Assembly (NCBI RefSeq): GCF_000716875.1
Contig: NZ_JNWQ01000121.1
Span: 1 to 15,187 of the forward strand
Length of the DNA stretch: 15,187 bases
Origin: Streptomyces novaecaesareae
Lineage (GTDB): Bacteria > Actinomycetota > Actinomycetes > Streptomycetales > Streptomycetaceae
Direction: 5' to 3'
Shown: positions 1 through 5,012 of the stretch, piece after piece
Layout of the letters: every line of letters starts with the position of its first letter
Numbering within the stretch: position 1 is the stretch's first letter
Program-made: the position numbers and the translations under genes
The notes under the pieces: model-generated
Databases searched by the model: none
What the model saw: only the letters and a program-made list of their open reading frames with translations
What the model was told of the DNA's origin: nothing

Positions 1-2
1 CC

Positions 3-65
3 GTCGACCGGACCAGCTACAAAGCCACCATCAGCATCGACATCCTGACCACACCAGACCCGTGA
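3..65 (+). CDS. C-terminal end of an unidentified protein (partial)
   Basis: An open frame enters from the left edge and ends with TGA at 63-65. The 20 visible residues (VDRTSYKATISIDILTTPDP) have an ordinary mix of hydrophobic and polar residues and stop just before the convergent RDD gene. Too little is present to assign a family. Another frame also stays open through here and runs on to 796, but its long Arg/Pro/Gly-rich product is an antisense shadow of the RDD gene. Confidence is limited because the frame choice rests on composition only. Confidence 0.35.
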   Translation, partial: VDRTSYKATISIDILTTPDP

Positions 66-101
66 CAGGAATCCGCAGGCTCTATCTACACGGCGTTGGG
101 A

Positions 102-569
102 CTAGATCCGCACCTCGACGGTGCCGACCGCCTTGTCGTGCAGGCCGCGGTTGTCGCGGTCCCAGACCAGCGGGGGCACCACCAGGCAGAGCAGCAGGGT
201 GCGCAGCAGGACCTGCGGGATGGTCGCGCGGCGGCCGTCCAGGCGGACCACCCGGAGGCCGAACAGCCGCTTACCGACGGTCGTTCCGGTGGTCGACAGC
301 AGCAGGGCCGCGACCAGGAAGAACAGCGGGCTGGTCCACAGGTTGGCCTCGGCCTGGTCACCGCGGGCGATCAGGCCGTAGCAGATCAGCGCAACCAGCC
401 AGCCGTCCACGAACAGGGCGCCGATCCGGCGGCCGGGGCCGGCGATCGAGCCGGGGCCCTCCTTGGGCAGGCCGAGGCGCTCGCCGCGATGGCCGAAGTC
501 GGCGCCCATCTTCTCGGCGGCCGCCCTGGGGCCGTCGATCCACGATCCCAACGCTTCTCTGGTGTCCAC
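102..569 (-). CDS. RDD family integral membrane protein
   Basis: A 155-residue protein. A charged N-terminal stretch (about 1-45) is followed by an RDD domain. GRRIGALFVDGWLV (about 46-60) carries the family's conserved Arg and Asp, and about three hydrophobic segments follow (roughly 50-66, 80-97 and 117-135). The second conserved Asp region is near WDRDNRGLHDKAVGT at the end. RDD proteins are small membrane proteins of mostly unclear role; some have been linked to ion transport. The gene is divergent from glnA. A GTG at 569 is the only sensible start, because an in-frame TAG lies three codons upstream. There is no Shine-Dalgarno sequence, and a TAGTGT -10-like hexamer sits exactly where a leaderless transcript would need it. 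The family call is fairly secure; the function is unknown. Confidence 0.85.
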   Translation of the reverse strand: MDTREALGSWIDGPRAAAEKMGADFGHRGERLGLPKEGPGSIAGPGRRIGALFVDGWLVALICYGLIARGDQAEANLWTSPLFFLVAALLLSTTGTTVGKRLFGLRVVRLDGRRATIPQVLLRTLLLCLVVPPLVWDRDNRGLHDKAVGTVEVRI

Positions 570-575
570 GAATCC

Positions 576-606
576 ACACTAACCGGGCTGACGGCCCGCG
601 CCGCCA
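576..606 (-). promoter_or_regulatory. Putative promoter of the RDD gene, leaderless type
   Basis: On the - strand TAGTGT (581 down to 576) fits the actinomycete -10 pattern TANNNT. It ends 6 nt before the GTG start at 569, so transcription would begin at or next to the start codon. A weak -35-like TGGCGG lies at 606-601, with 19-nt spacing. No ribosome binding site precedes the GTG. This is inferred from spacing only. Confidence 0.4.
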
Positions 607-694
607 CCGGCTCCCCCTCCCGGCGGGGCGGCGTGGGGGGCGTCGTCCCCGACCGGGTGAATCCCTGCGCCGGGGCGTTCCCGACGCCTCTTCC

Positions 695-710
695 AGTGGT
701 CCAGACCACT
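695..710. promoter_or_regulatory. DasR-like operator (dre-type palindrome)
   Basis: AGTGGTCCAGACCACT is a perfect 7-bp inverted repeat (AGTGGTC/GACCACT) around a 2-nt centre. It resembles the dre sites bound by DasR, the GntR-family N-acetylglucosamine regulator of streptomycetes (core TGGTCTAGACCA), with one T-to-C change at the centre. It lies between the divergent RDD gene and glnA, about 155 bp upstream of the glnA start. Binding by DasR is inferred from the motif alone. Confidence 0.5.
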
Positions 711-785
711 TCCGGAAGGCCGCGCAGGCGGGCGGGGCGATTTGCCCTGTCCCGTACGTCTTTGCCGCCCGTCCGGGTGCCGTGG

Positions 786-823
786 TTAACATCTAGGAAA
801 CGAGCGGGTCACCATCCGGAAAC
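786..823 (+). promoter_or_regulatory. GlnR operator (two a/b box pairs) upstream of glnA
   Basis: The sequence reads TTAAC-n6-GAAAC-n6-GTCAC-n6-GAAAC, with half-sites at 786-790, 797-801, 808-812 and 819-823. This matches the GlnR consensus gTnAc-n6-GaAAc-n6 repeated twice with exact 6-nt spacers. GlnR is the OmpR-type nitrogen regulator of actinomycetes, and glnA is one of its classic targets. The second pair overlaps where a -35 element would lie, which fits direct control of RNA polymerase at this promoter. Confidence 0.85.
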
Positions 824-833
824 GACCCATTCC

Positions 834-862
834 TAGGGTGAGCCCCATTCGCACCGAGGAGG
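834..862 (+). promoter_or_regulatory. glnA -10 element and ribosome binding site
   Basis: TAGGGT at 834-839 fits a TANNNT -10 hexamer and would place the transcript start near 846. A strong Shine-Dalgarno sequence, GAGGAGG (856-862), ends 4 nt before the ATG at 867. It supports this start over the out-of-frame ATG at 863. No good -35 is seen, as expected for a GlnR-activated promoter. Confidence 0.55.
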
Positions 863-866
863 ATGG

Positions 867-2279
867 ATGTTCAACAGCGCCGCCGAAGTGAAGCAGTACA
901 TCCAGGACAACGACGTGAAGTTCGTCGATGTCCGGTTCTGCGACCTGCCAGGCGTCCTGCAGCACTTCTCCGTACCCGCGGCGACCTTCGATCCGTCCGA
1001 GATCCTGATGTTCGACGGCTCGTCGATCCGCGGCTTCCAGGCCATCCACGAGTCCGACATGGCCCTCGTCCCGGACCTCGCCACGGCGCGGCTCGACCCC
1101 TTCCGGGCCGAGAAGCACCTCAACATCAACTTCTTCATCCAGGACCCGGTCACCGGCGAGGCCTACAGCCGCGACCCGCGCAACGTCGCCAAGAAGGCGG
1201 AGGCCTACCTCGCCTCCTCCGGCATCGCCGACACCGCGTACTTCGGGCCCGAGGCCGAGTTCTACGTCTTCGACTCGGTCCGCTTCGACACCAGCGCCAA
1301 CGCGTCCTTCTACCACATCGACTCGGAGGCCGGCGCCTGGAACACCGGCGCCGCCGAGGGCGACGCGCGCGGCTACAAGGTCAAGTACAAGGGCGGCTAC
1401 TTCCCCGTCCCGCCGGTGGACCACTTCGCCGACCTGCGCGCGGAGATGTCGCTGGAACTCGCCAAGGCCGGGCTGGAGGTCGAGCGCCAGCACCACGAGG
1501 TCGGCACGGCCGGCCAGGCGGAGATCAACTACAAGTTCAACACCCTGCTGCACGCCGCCGACGACCTGATGCTGTTCAAGTACATCATCAAGAACGTCGC
1601 CTGGAGGAACGGCAAGACCGCCACCTTCATGCCGAAGCCGATCTTCGGCGACAACGGCTCGGGCATGCACGTCCACCAGTCGCTGTGGACCGAGGGCTCC
1701 CCGCTCTTCTACGACGAGCAGGGCTACGCCGGACTCTCCGACACCGCCCGCTACTACATCGGCGGCCTGCTGCGGCACGCCCCCTCCCTGCTGGCCTTCA
1801 CCAACCCCTCGGTGAACTCCTACCACCGCCTGGTGCCGGGCTTCGAGGCGCCCGTCAACCTGGTCTACTCGCAGCGCAACCGCTCGGCCGCGATCCGCAT
1901 CCCGATCACCGGTTCCAACGCCAAGGCCAAGCGCATCGAGTTCCGCGCACCCGACCCGTCCTCCAACCCCTACCTGGCCTTCTCCGCCATGCTGATGGCC
2001 GGCCTCGACGGCATCCGCAACAAGATCGAGCCGCTGGAGCCCGTCGACAAGGACCTCTACGAGCTCGCCCCCGAGGAGCACGCCAACGTCCCCCAGGTGC
2101 CCTCCTCCCTCCCGGCCGTCCTGGAGGCCCTGGAAGCCGACCACGAGTACCTCCTCGCGGGCAACGTCTTCACCCCGGACCTGATCGAGACCTGGATCGA
2201 CTTCAAGCGCACCAACGAAATCGCCCCCATCGCCCTCCGCCCCCACCCCCACGAGTTCGAGCTCTACTACGACCTGTAG
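867..2279 (+). CDS. glnA: Glutamine synthetase type I (GSI-beta)
   Basis: This 470-residue protein joins ammonia to glutamate with ATP to give glutamine, the main cytoplasmic entry of nitrogen; the active enzyme is a dodecamer. The N-terminus [12 protein letters not shown]...[13 protein letters not shown] is the typical GlnA1 beta-grasp domain. In the catalytic domain the metal-binding Glu pair sits at 129 and 131 (PEAEF), the NGSGMHVHQ motif has His268 and His270, and the substrate/nucleotide loop [17 protein letters not shown] follows. The adenylylation tyrosine is Tyr398 in [11 protein letters not shown], equivalent to E. coli Tyr397, so control by GlnE adenylylation is expected. The length matches the family. 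Start: ATG at 867 with GAGGAGG upstream. It is transcribed alone, with a hairpin terminator after it, and a GlnR operator upstream. Confidence 0.98.
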   Translation: MFNSAAEVKQYIQDNDVKFVDVRFCDLPGVLQHFSVPAATFDPSEILMFDGSSIRGFQAIHESDMALVPDLATARLDPFRAEKHLNINFFIQDPVTGEAYSRDPRNVAKKAEAYLASSGIADTAYFGPEAEFYVFDSVRFDTSANASFYHIDSEAGAWNTGAAEGDARGYKVKYKGGYFPVPPVDHFADLRAEMSLELAKAGLEVERQHHEVGTAGQAEINYKFNTLLHAADDLMLFKYIIKNVAWRNGKTATFMPKPIFGDNGSGMHVHQSLWTEGSPLFYDEQGYAGLSDTARYYIGGLLRHAPSLLAFTNPSVNSYHRLVPGFEAPVNLVYSQRNRSAAIRIPITGSNAKAKRIEFRAPDPSSNPYLAFSAMLMAGLDGIRNKIEPLEPVDKDLYELAPEEHANVPQVPSSLPAVLEALEADHEYLLAGNVFTPDLIETWIDFKRTNEIAPIALRPHPHEFELYYDL

Positions 2280-2313
2280 GAACGGTCGTCGGCCTGCATG
2301 GCCTTGTACGTAG

Positions 2314-2345
2314 CAGGGCCCGGCGCCGGGTGGCGTCGGGCCCTG
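2314..2345 (+). terminator. Hairpin terminator after glnA
   Basis: A 9-bp perfect stem (CAGGGCCCG at 2314-2322 with CGGGCCCTG at 2337-2345) encloses a 14-nt GC-rich loop, starting 34 nt past the glnA stop. No T-run follows, which is common for streptomycete terminators. Confidence 0.6.
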
Positions 2346-2359
2346 GTGGGTGTGCGTGC

Positions 2360-2381
2360 GGGGGGGGTGGGGTGGGGTGGG
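2360..2381 (+). repeat. G-run with quadruplex potential
   Basis: Four guanine tracts of 8, 4, 4 and 3 bases are separated by single thymines, directly after the glnA terminator. This satisfies the usual intramolecular G-quadruplex pattern with very short loops. The rest of 2281-2449 shows no convincing gene. Confidence 0.5.
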
Positions 2382-2448
2382 TCAGCGGGCTCCCCACCTG
2401 GTGAAATCCCTGGAGAGCCCGCCCCTATTCACGAAAACCAGCCGACAG

Positions 2449-2568
2449 CGTCCGTCTCCGCCTCCAGCGCGACGCCATCGACCACGCGCACTCGGCAAGC
2501 CCCCCGAGGCCATCACCGACCCCGACGACGGTGACGCCCCGCCGTCTTGTGTAGCCCTCGTCCACTAA
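2449..2568 (+). pseudogene. Remnant 3' tail of a tyrosine integrase gene
   Basis: This stretch aligns by eye with the last part of the intact integrase gene (8097-8223). In one frame VRLRLQRDAID matches integrase VRLRLQHQAID. In another frame PDDGDAPPSCVALVH-stop matches PDDGDDPPLCAAPVH-stop. Between them there is a net 7-nt loss, so the reading frame is broken. Homology stops just before the catalytic tyrosine codon, so only the extreme C-terminus survives. It lies next to the orphan immunity gene in the same order and orientation as the intact integrase lies next to the second immunity gene. It is probably the scar of an earlier, related integrative element. Confidence 0.75.
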
Positions 2569-2570
2569 CG

Positions 2571-2592
2571 TTGCCGTCAACTACTGCCGTCA
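2571..2592. repeat. Tandem TTGCCGTCA/CTGCCGTCA motif, copy A
   Basis: Two 9-mers, TTGCCGTCA (2571-2579) and CTGCCGTCA (2584-2592), lie 13 nt apart immediately after the stop of the integrase remnant. The same tandem pair recurs at 3695-3715 and 8226-8247. It may be part of an attachment or recombinase-binding site; this is inference. Confidence 0.6.
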
Positions 2593-2609
2593 GACCGCCC
2601 TGAGAGCCG

Positions 2610-2647
2610 AAAACAGCCCCGCCGAAAAACACCGGCGGGGCTGTTTT
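2610..2647. terminator. Bidirectional intrinsic terminator
   Basis: A perfect 15-bp stem (2610-2624 with 2633-2647) has an 8-nt A-rich loop. A-tracts and T-tracts at the two ends give U-runs on both strands. It would end - strand transcription from the orphan immunity gene and + strand transcription from the former integrase. The stretch 2648-2745 shows no gene. Confidence 0.85.
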
Positions 2648-2745
2648 GTCACGCACACTTGACTAGTTTGCTGCGCGCATTCATCTCACGAGAAGAGGCA
2701 ATCCAGACTCATTGGCGACAGATAACCAAGCCCCGACAGCATCCC

Positions 2746-3078
2746 TTAAAGATTTTCCCTTTCGGCAAGCAGAGCCCGAAGGCGCCTAACTTCATCCACA
2801 AGGCGCGGGACAGCCTCTCGCGCCATTGCAATGAAGGCCGCATTCTCATCCCAACGCTCATCGCCAGAATCAACATAGCGCGGATGCTGAACCAGCGTCG
2901 CAGCAACTATGTCTCGGTGATCAAAGTTCGGCCACCTCTCCGCCCGACCAGTATCGGGAACGGTGCTAACTGCCACAAGATTCATGGCAAAGTCATCATC
3001 CAGTGTCCTGACGAACCAGGGGGCCGGAGTGGCTGCAGAGCACAGCTCCTCGATCTCATCAAGCTCATCTTCACGCAT
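2746..3078 (-). CDS. Putative immunity protein of the orphan PIN toxin cassette
   Basis: A 110-residue acidic protein beginning MREDELDEIEELCSAATPAPW. The TPAPW motif near residue 17 and the C-terminal pattern NAAFIAMAREAVPRLVDEVRRLR (a helix likely to form a coil) resemble a family of small proteins common in actinomycetes and their phages. I do not recognise an enzyme. It lies directly downstream of the PIN toxin tip on the same strand, which is the standard place for an immunity gene in polymorphic toxin loci. Binding to and blocking that toxin is therefore inferred. ATG at 3078 is chosen because recognisable protein begins there; an ATG at 3147 in the same frame is possible. Base composition is visibly lower in GC than the Rhs shell. 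It ends before a strong terminator. Confidence 0.65.
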   Translation of the reverse strand: MREDELDEIEELCSAATPAPWFVRTLDDDFAMNLVAVSTVPDTGRAERWPNFDHRDIVAATLVQHPRYVDSGDERWDENAAFIAMAREAVPRLVDEVRRLRALLAERENL

Positions 3079-3110
3079 CAAGCCGCCTTTTACCAGCAGT
3101 CTCGTTCGCC

Positions 3111-3145
3111 GGGGGCAGTCCGCAATTGTCGAGCGGACTGCCCCC
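3111..3145. repeat. 13-bp hairpin between orphan toxin and immunity gene
   Basis: The arms GGGGGCAGTCCGC (3111-3123) and GCGGACTGCCCCC (3133-3145) are perfect complements around a 9-nt loop. It begins 12 bp past the stop of the toxin tip and lies upstream of the immunity ATG at 3078. No T-run follows on the - strand, so it could be a transcript-processing, attenuation or stability element rather than a classic terminator. Confidence 0.7.
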
Positions 3146-3157
3146 ATCCATGGCCAA

Positions 3158-3601
3158 CTAGTATCGCTCGCTCGAATATCCGAGCCTGTCCATGTTCTTA
3201 TAGAATCTCTTGTCGTTTGTGATAATCGACAATCCGTCCTGTATTGCCGAATGCAAGACTGAAGCGTCGTCGCCGGCAATCATCGGCCTGAAGGACTTGC
3301 CCTTCCACATGGCCTTGAGGCGGCCCTGCAGAGAAGCAACGCCTTCACTAGTGGATTCGGGCCCCATGCGGCCTCCACGTGCCGATAGCCAGCTACTAAT
3401 AGCTCCTGTCGAGTGTCCGCCTTCGAGGAGTTCGCGATGCGCTTGCGGCGAAAGCACTGGCGTGCGCCCCGCCAAAGCGGCATCTACTTCGGCAGTCTTT
3501 TCCCCGGATAGAGCATCAATTACAGGATTCGTGTCAACTGCCACCTCGCCGCAATTGTGAACGAGGATCGGCGTGGTCCCCGCCAGCACATAGTACGTGT
3601 G
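3158..3601 (-). CDS. Orphan toxin tip: HINT tail plus PIN-domain nuclease, without its own start
   Basis: The frame begins with HTYYVLAGTTPILVHNC, the end of a pretoxin HINT domain, and continues into about 130 residues that look like a PIN-fold RNase. The acidic residues fit: VAVDTNPVIDAL near the start, a Glu in HRELLEGG, and Asp in GDDASVLHSA and IITNDKRF near the end. PIN toxins cleave RNA. In-frame TAG lies only a few codons upstream of HTYYV. A GTG at 3589 is the first possible start but has no ribosome binding site, so the fragment is probably silent until joined to an Rhs/HINT shell. The HINT tail is homologous to the one at 9121-9180 of the large Rhs gene. This is the pattern of displaced C-terminal cassettes known from CdiA and Rhs loci. 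Function is inferred from motifs. Confidence 0.75.
   Translation of the reverse strand, partial: HTYYVLAGTTPILVHNCGEVAVDTNPVIDALSGEKTAEVDAALAGRTPVLSPQAHRELLEGGHSTGAISSWLSARGGRMGPESTSEGVASLQGRLKAMWKGKSFRPMIAGDDASVLHSAIQDGLSIITNDKRFYKNMDRLGYSSERY
3588..3601. repeat. HINT-tail direct repeat, left copy
   Basis: ACATAGTACGTGTG is identical to 9167-9180 in the active Rhs gene, in the same orientation and reading frame (codons for HTYYV). It sits in a longer imperfect homology, 3549-3601 against 9121-9180. Similarity stops abruptly at 3602, which marks the old junction of the toxin cassette. Confidence 0.8.
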
Positions 3602-3618
3602 CTGCGCGGCCCCTCTCT

Positions 3619-3636
3619 ACCTGCGTTTTCGCAGGT
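3619..3636. repeat. Short hairpin at the left junction of the element
   Basis: ACCTGCG (3619-3625), TTTT, CGCAGGT (3630-3636) form a 7-bp stem with a 4-nt loop. It lies 18 bp from the point where Rhs homology ends. It could be a small terminator or part of a recombination site; I cannot decide. Confidence 0.45.
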
Positions 3637-3694
3637 CAAGCCGTATTTAATGGTTCCGCTGGGGTGCGGGTTCGGCCGGGGTTGTTCGTGCTTG

Positions 3695-3715
3695 TTGCCG
3701 TCACCACTGCCGTCA
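3695..3715. repeat. Tandem TTGCCGTCA/CTGCCGTCA motif, copy B
   Basis: TTGCCGTCA (3695-3703) and CTGCCGTCA (3707-3715), 12 nt apart, match copies A (2571-2592) and C (8226-8247). Unlike those, no integrase sequence precedes it. With copy C it flanks the gntR-rep-xis-int block in direct orientation, so the pair could be attL/attR. This is inference. Confidence 0.55.
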
Positions 3716-3730
3716 AGGGTCTAGACCAAT
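3715..3730. promoter_or_regulatory. DasR-like palindrome in the element's left region
   Basis: AAGGGTCTAGACCAAT contains the perfect palindrome GGTCTAGACC (3718-3727), the core of the DasR dre consensus. I see no gene just downstream that it would control, so chance or a different regulator remain likely. Confidence 0.3.
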
Positions 3731-3967
3731 CTGGTGGGCCGCGGGCTCTCGGTCGCCGGGGTGCCCTCGGGCTGGCTCGTGCGTCGGCCAGTATCGCAGT
3801 GCGGGGCCGGGAGGGGCGGGGGTCTGTCGACGGCGAGGCTCCGGGAGCTTCGCTCCCCGCCGGAGGCGAACGCCAGCCACCCACCGATGGTCAGCTCGGC
3901 GACGGGCCTTGGTGGTCGGGCCCCTGGCCGACCATCTCGAACGGCCGGCCGTAGGACGGTCATGGGC

Positions 3968-4067
3968 GACAACTTGCTCCGCGTCGCGGGCAAGGAGTCC
4001 ATAGCCCACAACTTGCTCCGACTGGCCGGGGCTCGGGGTAAGCAGTGCTTACCCCACAACTTGCTCC
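3968..4067 (+). repeat. Three direct repeats of ACAACTTGCTCC
   Basis: (G/C)ACAACTTGCTCC occurs at 3968-3980, 4007-4019 and 4055-4067, with start-to-start spacing of 39 and 48 bp. The last copy abuts a perfect palindrome at 4035-4055, and a short tandem CTCCCACTGG follows. The region 3640-4280 has no convincing gene. The repeats may be iterons, a clt-like transfer site or regulator-binding sites. Confidence 0.75.
4035..4055. promoter_or_regulatory. Perfect 10-bp inverted repeat with 1-nt centre
   Basis: GGGGTAAGCA (4035-4044), a single G, then TGCTTACCCC (4046-4055). Such a tight, perfect palindrome is typical of a dimeric repressor operator, possibly for the neighbouring GntR-type protein, but it could also be a replication or transfer structure. 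Its last base overlaps the third direct repeat. Confidence 0.55.
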
Positions 4068-4280
4068 CACTGGCTCCCACTGGGCACCAGTCGAGCCCCG
4101 CTCACGATCCGACAGACCGCTGACCGCTGACCGCCGACACCCGCGCGGGCACCGGGGCCGGTCCGGCTCTGGGTCGGTCGGCCACGTCGGGCCACCTCCT
4201 TCGGGCGGGGCACCGCCTTGAACCTCGTAGAGAAAATCTGGACGCACAGCTCCAGCCCTGGCCGTCCAGCGGCCGACGGG

Positions 4281-4703
4281 TCAGCAACCTCGCTCGGTGC
4301 CGCCCGCTTCCAGGGCTTCGACGCGGGCACGCAGAGCGGTGAGCTGATCAAGCGTCTCGGCCAGTGCCAGCTCCAGCGCCTCGACGCGAGCCGCCGTCCC
4401 GCCGACGGGCGTGTTCCCCGCCTCCCCGTCACCTGAGCCACCGTCGGCCTCCGGCTGGGCGACGAAGGCTCCCTTGCCGGGGCGGGAGATCGCGTAGCCG
4501 TCCTGCTTCAGCAGGGCCATGGCCTTCTGCACGGACAGGCTCGAGGCCCCGTACTCCGCCATCAACACGGCCTGCGTCGGCAGCGCGTCCCCAGGCTTCA
4601 GCCCGCCGGAGCGGATCCGCTCCCGCAGGGCCTCGGCGATGACCTCGAACGTCAGCAACACCGTGCCGCCCGCCGGTCTACGTCCCCGCCGCCCCACCGT
4701 CAC
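4281..4703 (-). CDS. GntR-family transcriptional regulator of the element
   Basis: A 140-residue protein with a winged helix-turn-helix of GntR type at about residues 18-82 (FEVIAEALRERIRSGGLKPG, then ASSLSVQKAMALLKQDGYAI and RPGKGAFV). A short linker is followed by a C-terminal coiled coil (about 108-137, heptads in RVEALELALAETLDQL). There is no UTRA or FadR ligand domain, so it is shorter than pSAM2 KorSA. It is probably the element's copy or excision control repressor, acting as a dimer. It is divergent from rep, with the shared upstream region at 4704-5012. The start is uncertain: GTG at 4703 gives the longest frame, and GTG at 4661 would begin just before the domain. Neither has a strong ribosome binding site. 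Confidence 0.8.
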   Translation of the reverse strand: MTVGRRGRRPAGGTVLLTFEVIAEALRERIRSGGLKPGDALPTQAVLMAEYGASSLSVQKAMALLKQDGYAISRPGKGAFVAQPEADGGSGDGEAGNTPVGGTAARVEALELALAETLDQLTALRARVEALEAGGTERGC

Positions 4704-4817
4704 CGCAGGTCACCCCGCTTTCTCTGCGCCTCTACCACCGAAATCCGGCCCGTCCAAAACGGAAGACCGGGGCCACAGTACTCGCGTCCCACCGGCCACC
4801 GAAATAGATGAGGAGGG

Positions 4818-4853
4818 ATGCACTTGAATGCACGCTTGGAGCGATGCTACCTT
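4818..4853 (+). promoter_or_regulatory. Putative rep promoter with overlapping direct repeats
   Basis: TTGAAT (4824-4829) and TACCTT (4848-4853) are separated by 18 nt, a good vegetative-type promoter pointing toward rep. ATGCAC repeats at 4818-4823 and 4828-4833, exactly one helical turn apart and covering the -35, and could be an operator for the divergent GntR protein. The remainder of 4704-5012 shows no gene. Confidence 0.4.
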
Positions 4854-5012
4854 CACGCACCGCTGGTGAACACCACCGCTGACCAGGCCAGACGTCCCCG
4901 GCCCACCATCCGCGCCCGCCGTCACGCGCACCGTGCCCACGTGCGCCGATCACCCGGGTCGCCCCTCAATCGCCTCTCCTCTTCTCCCGACTCCTGCCGG
5001 AGGTCTGTCCCC

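Noticed and set aside
786..2252. 488-residue open frame antisense to glnA
   Set aside because: It is the GC-rich mirror of glnA, with low-complexity Val/Gly/Asp content and no family motif.
863..2404. 513-residue frame overlapping glnA from an ATG 4 nt upstream
   Set aside because: Arg/Pro-rich out-of-frame product; the glnA frame carries all the enzyme motifs and the better ribosome-site spacing.
3602..3720. A tRNA gene or tRNA 3' end as attachment site
   Set aside because: AICE integrases often use tRNAs, so I looked here and after int, but found no T-arm, acceptor stem or anticodon arm.
3968..4067. CRISPR array
   Set aside because: Only three 12-13 bp repeats with unequal 39 and 48 bp spacing and no cas genes.
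3636..4247. Several overlapping frames of 95-130 residues in the element's left region
   Set aside because: They contradict each other, are Arg/Pro/Gly rich, and their repeated GASCG-type words come from the DNA repeats.
4818..5012. 66-residue N-terminal extension of Rep
   Set aside because: The ATG at 4818 abuts AGGAGGG with no spacing, and the stretch looks like promoter and leader. GGAGGT at 4999-5004 supports the start at 5013.
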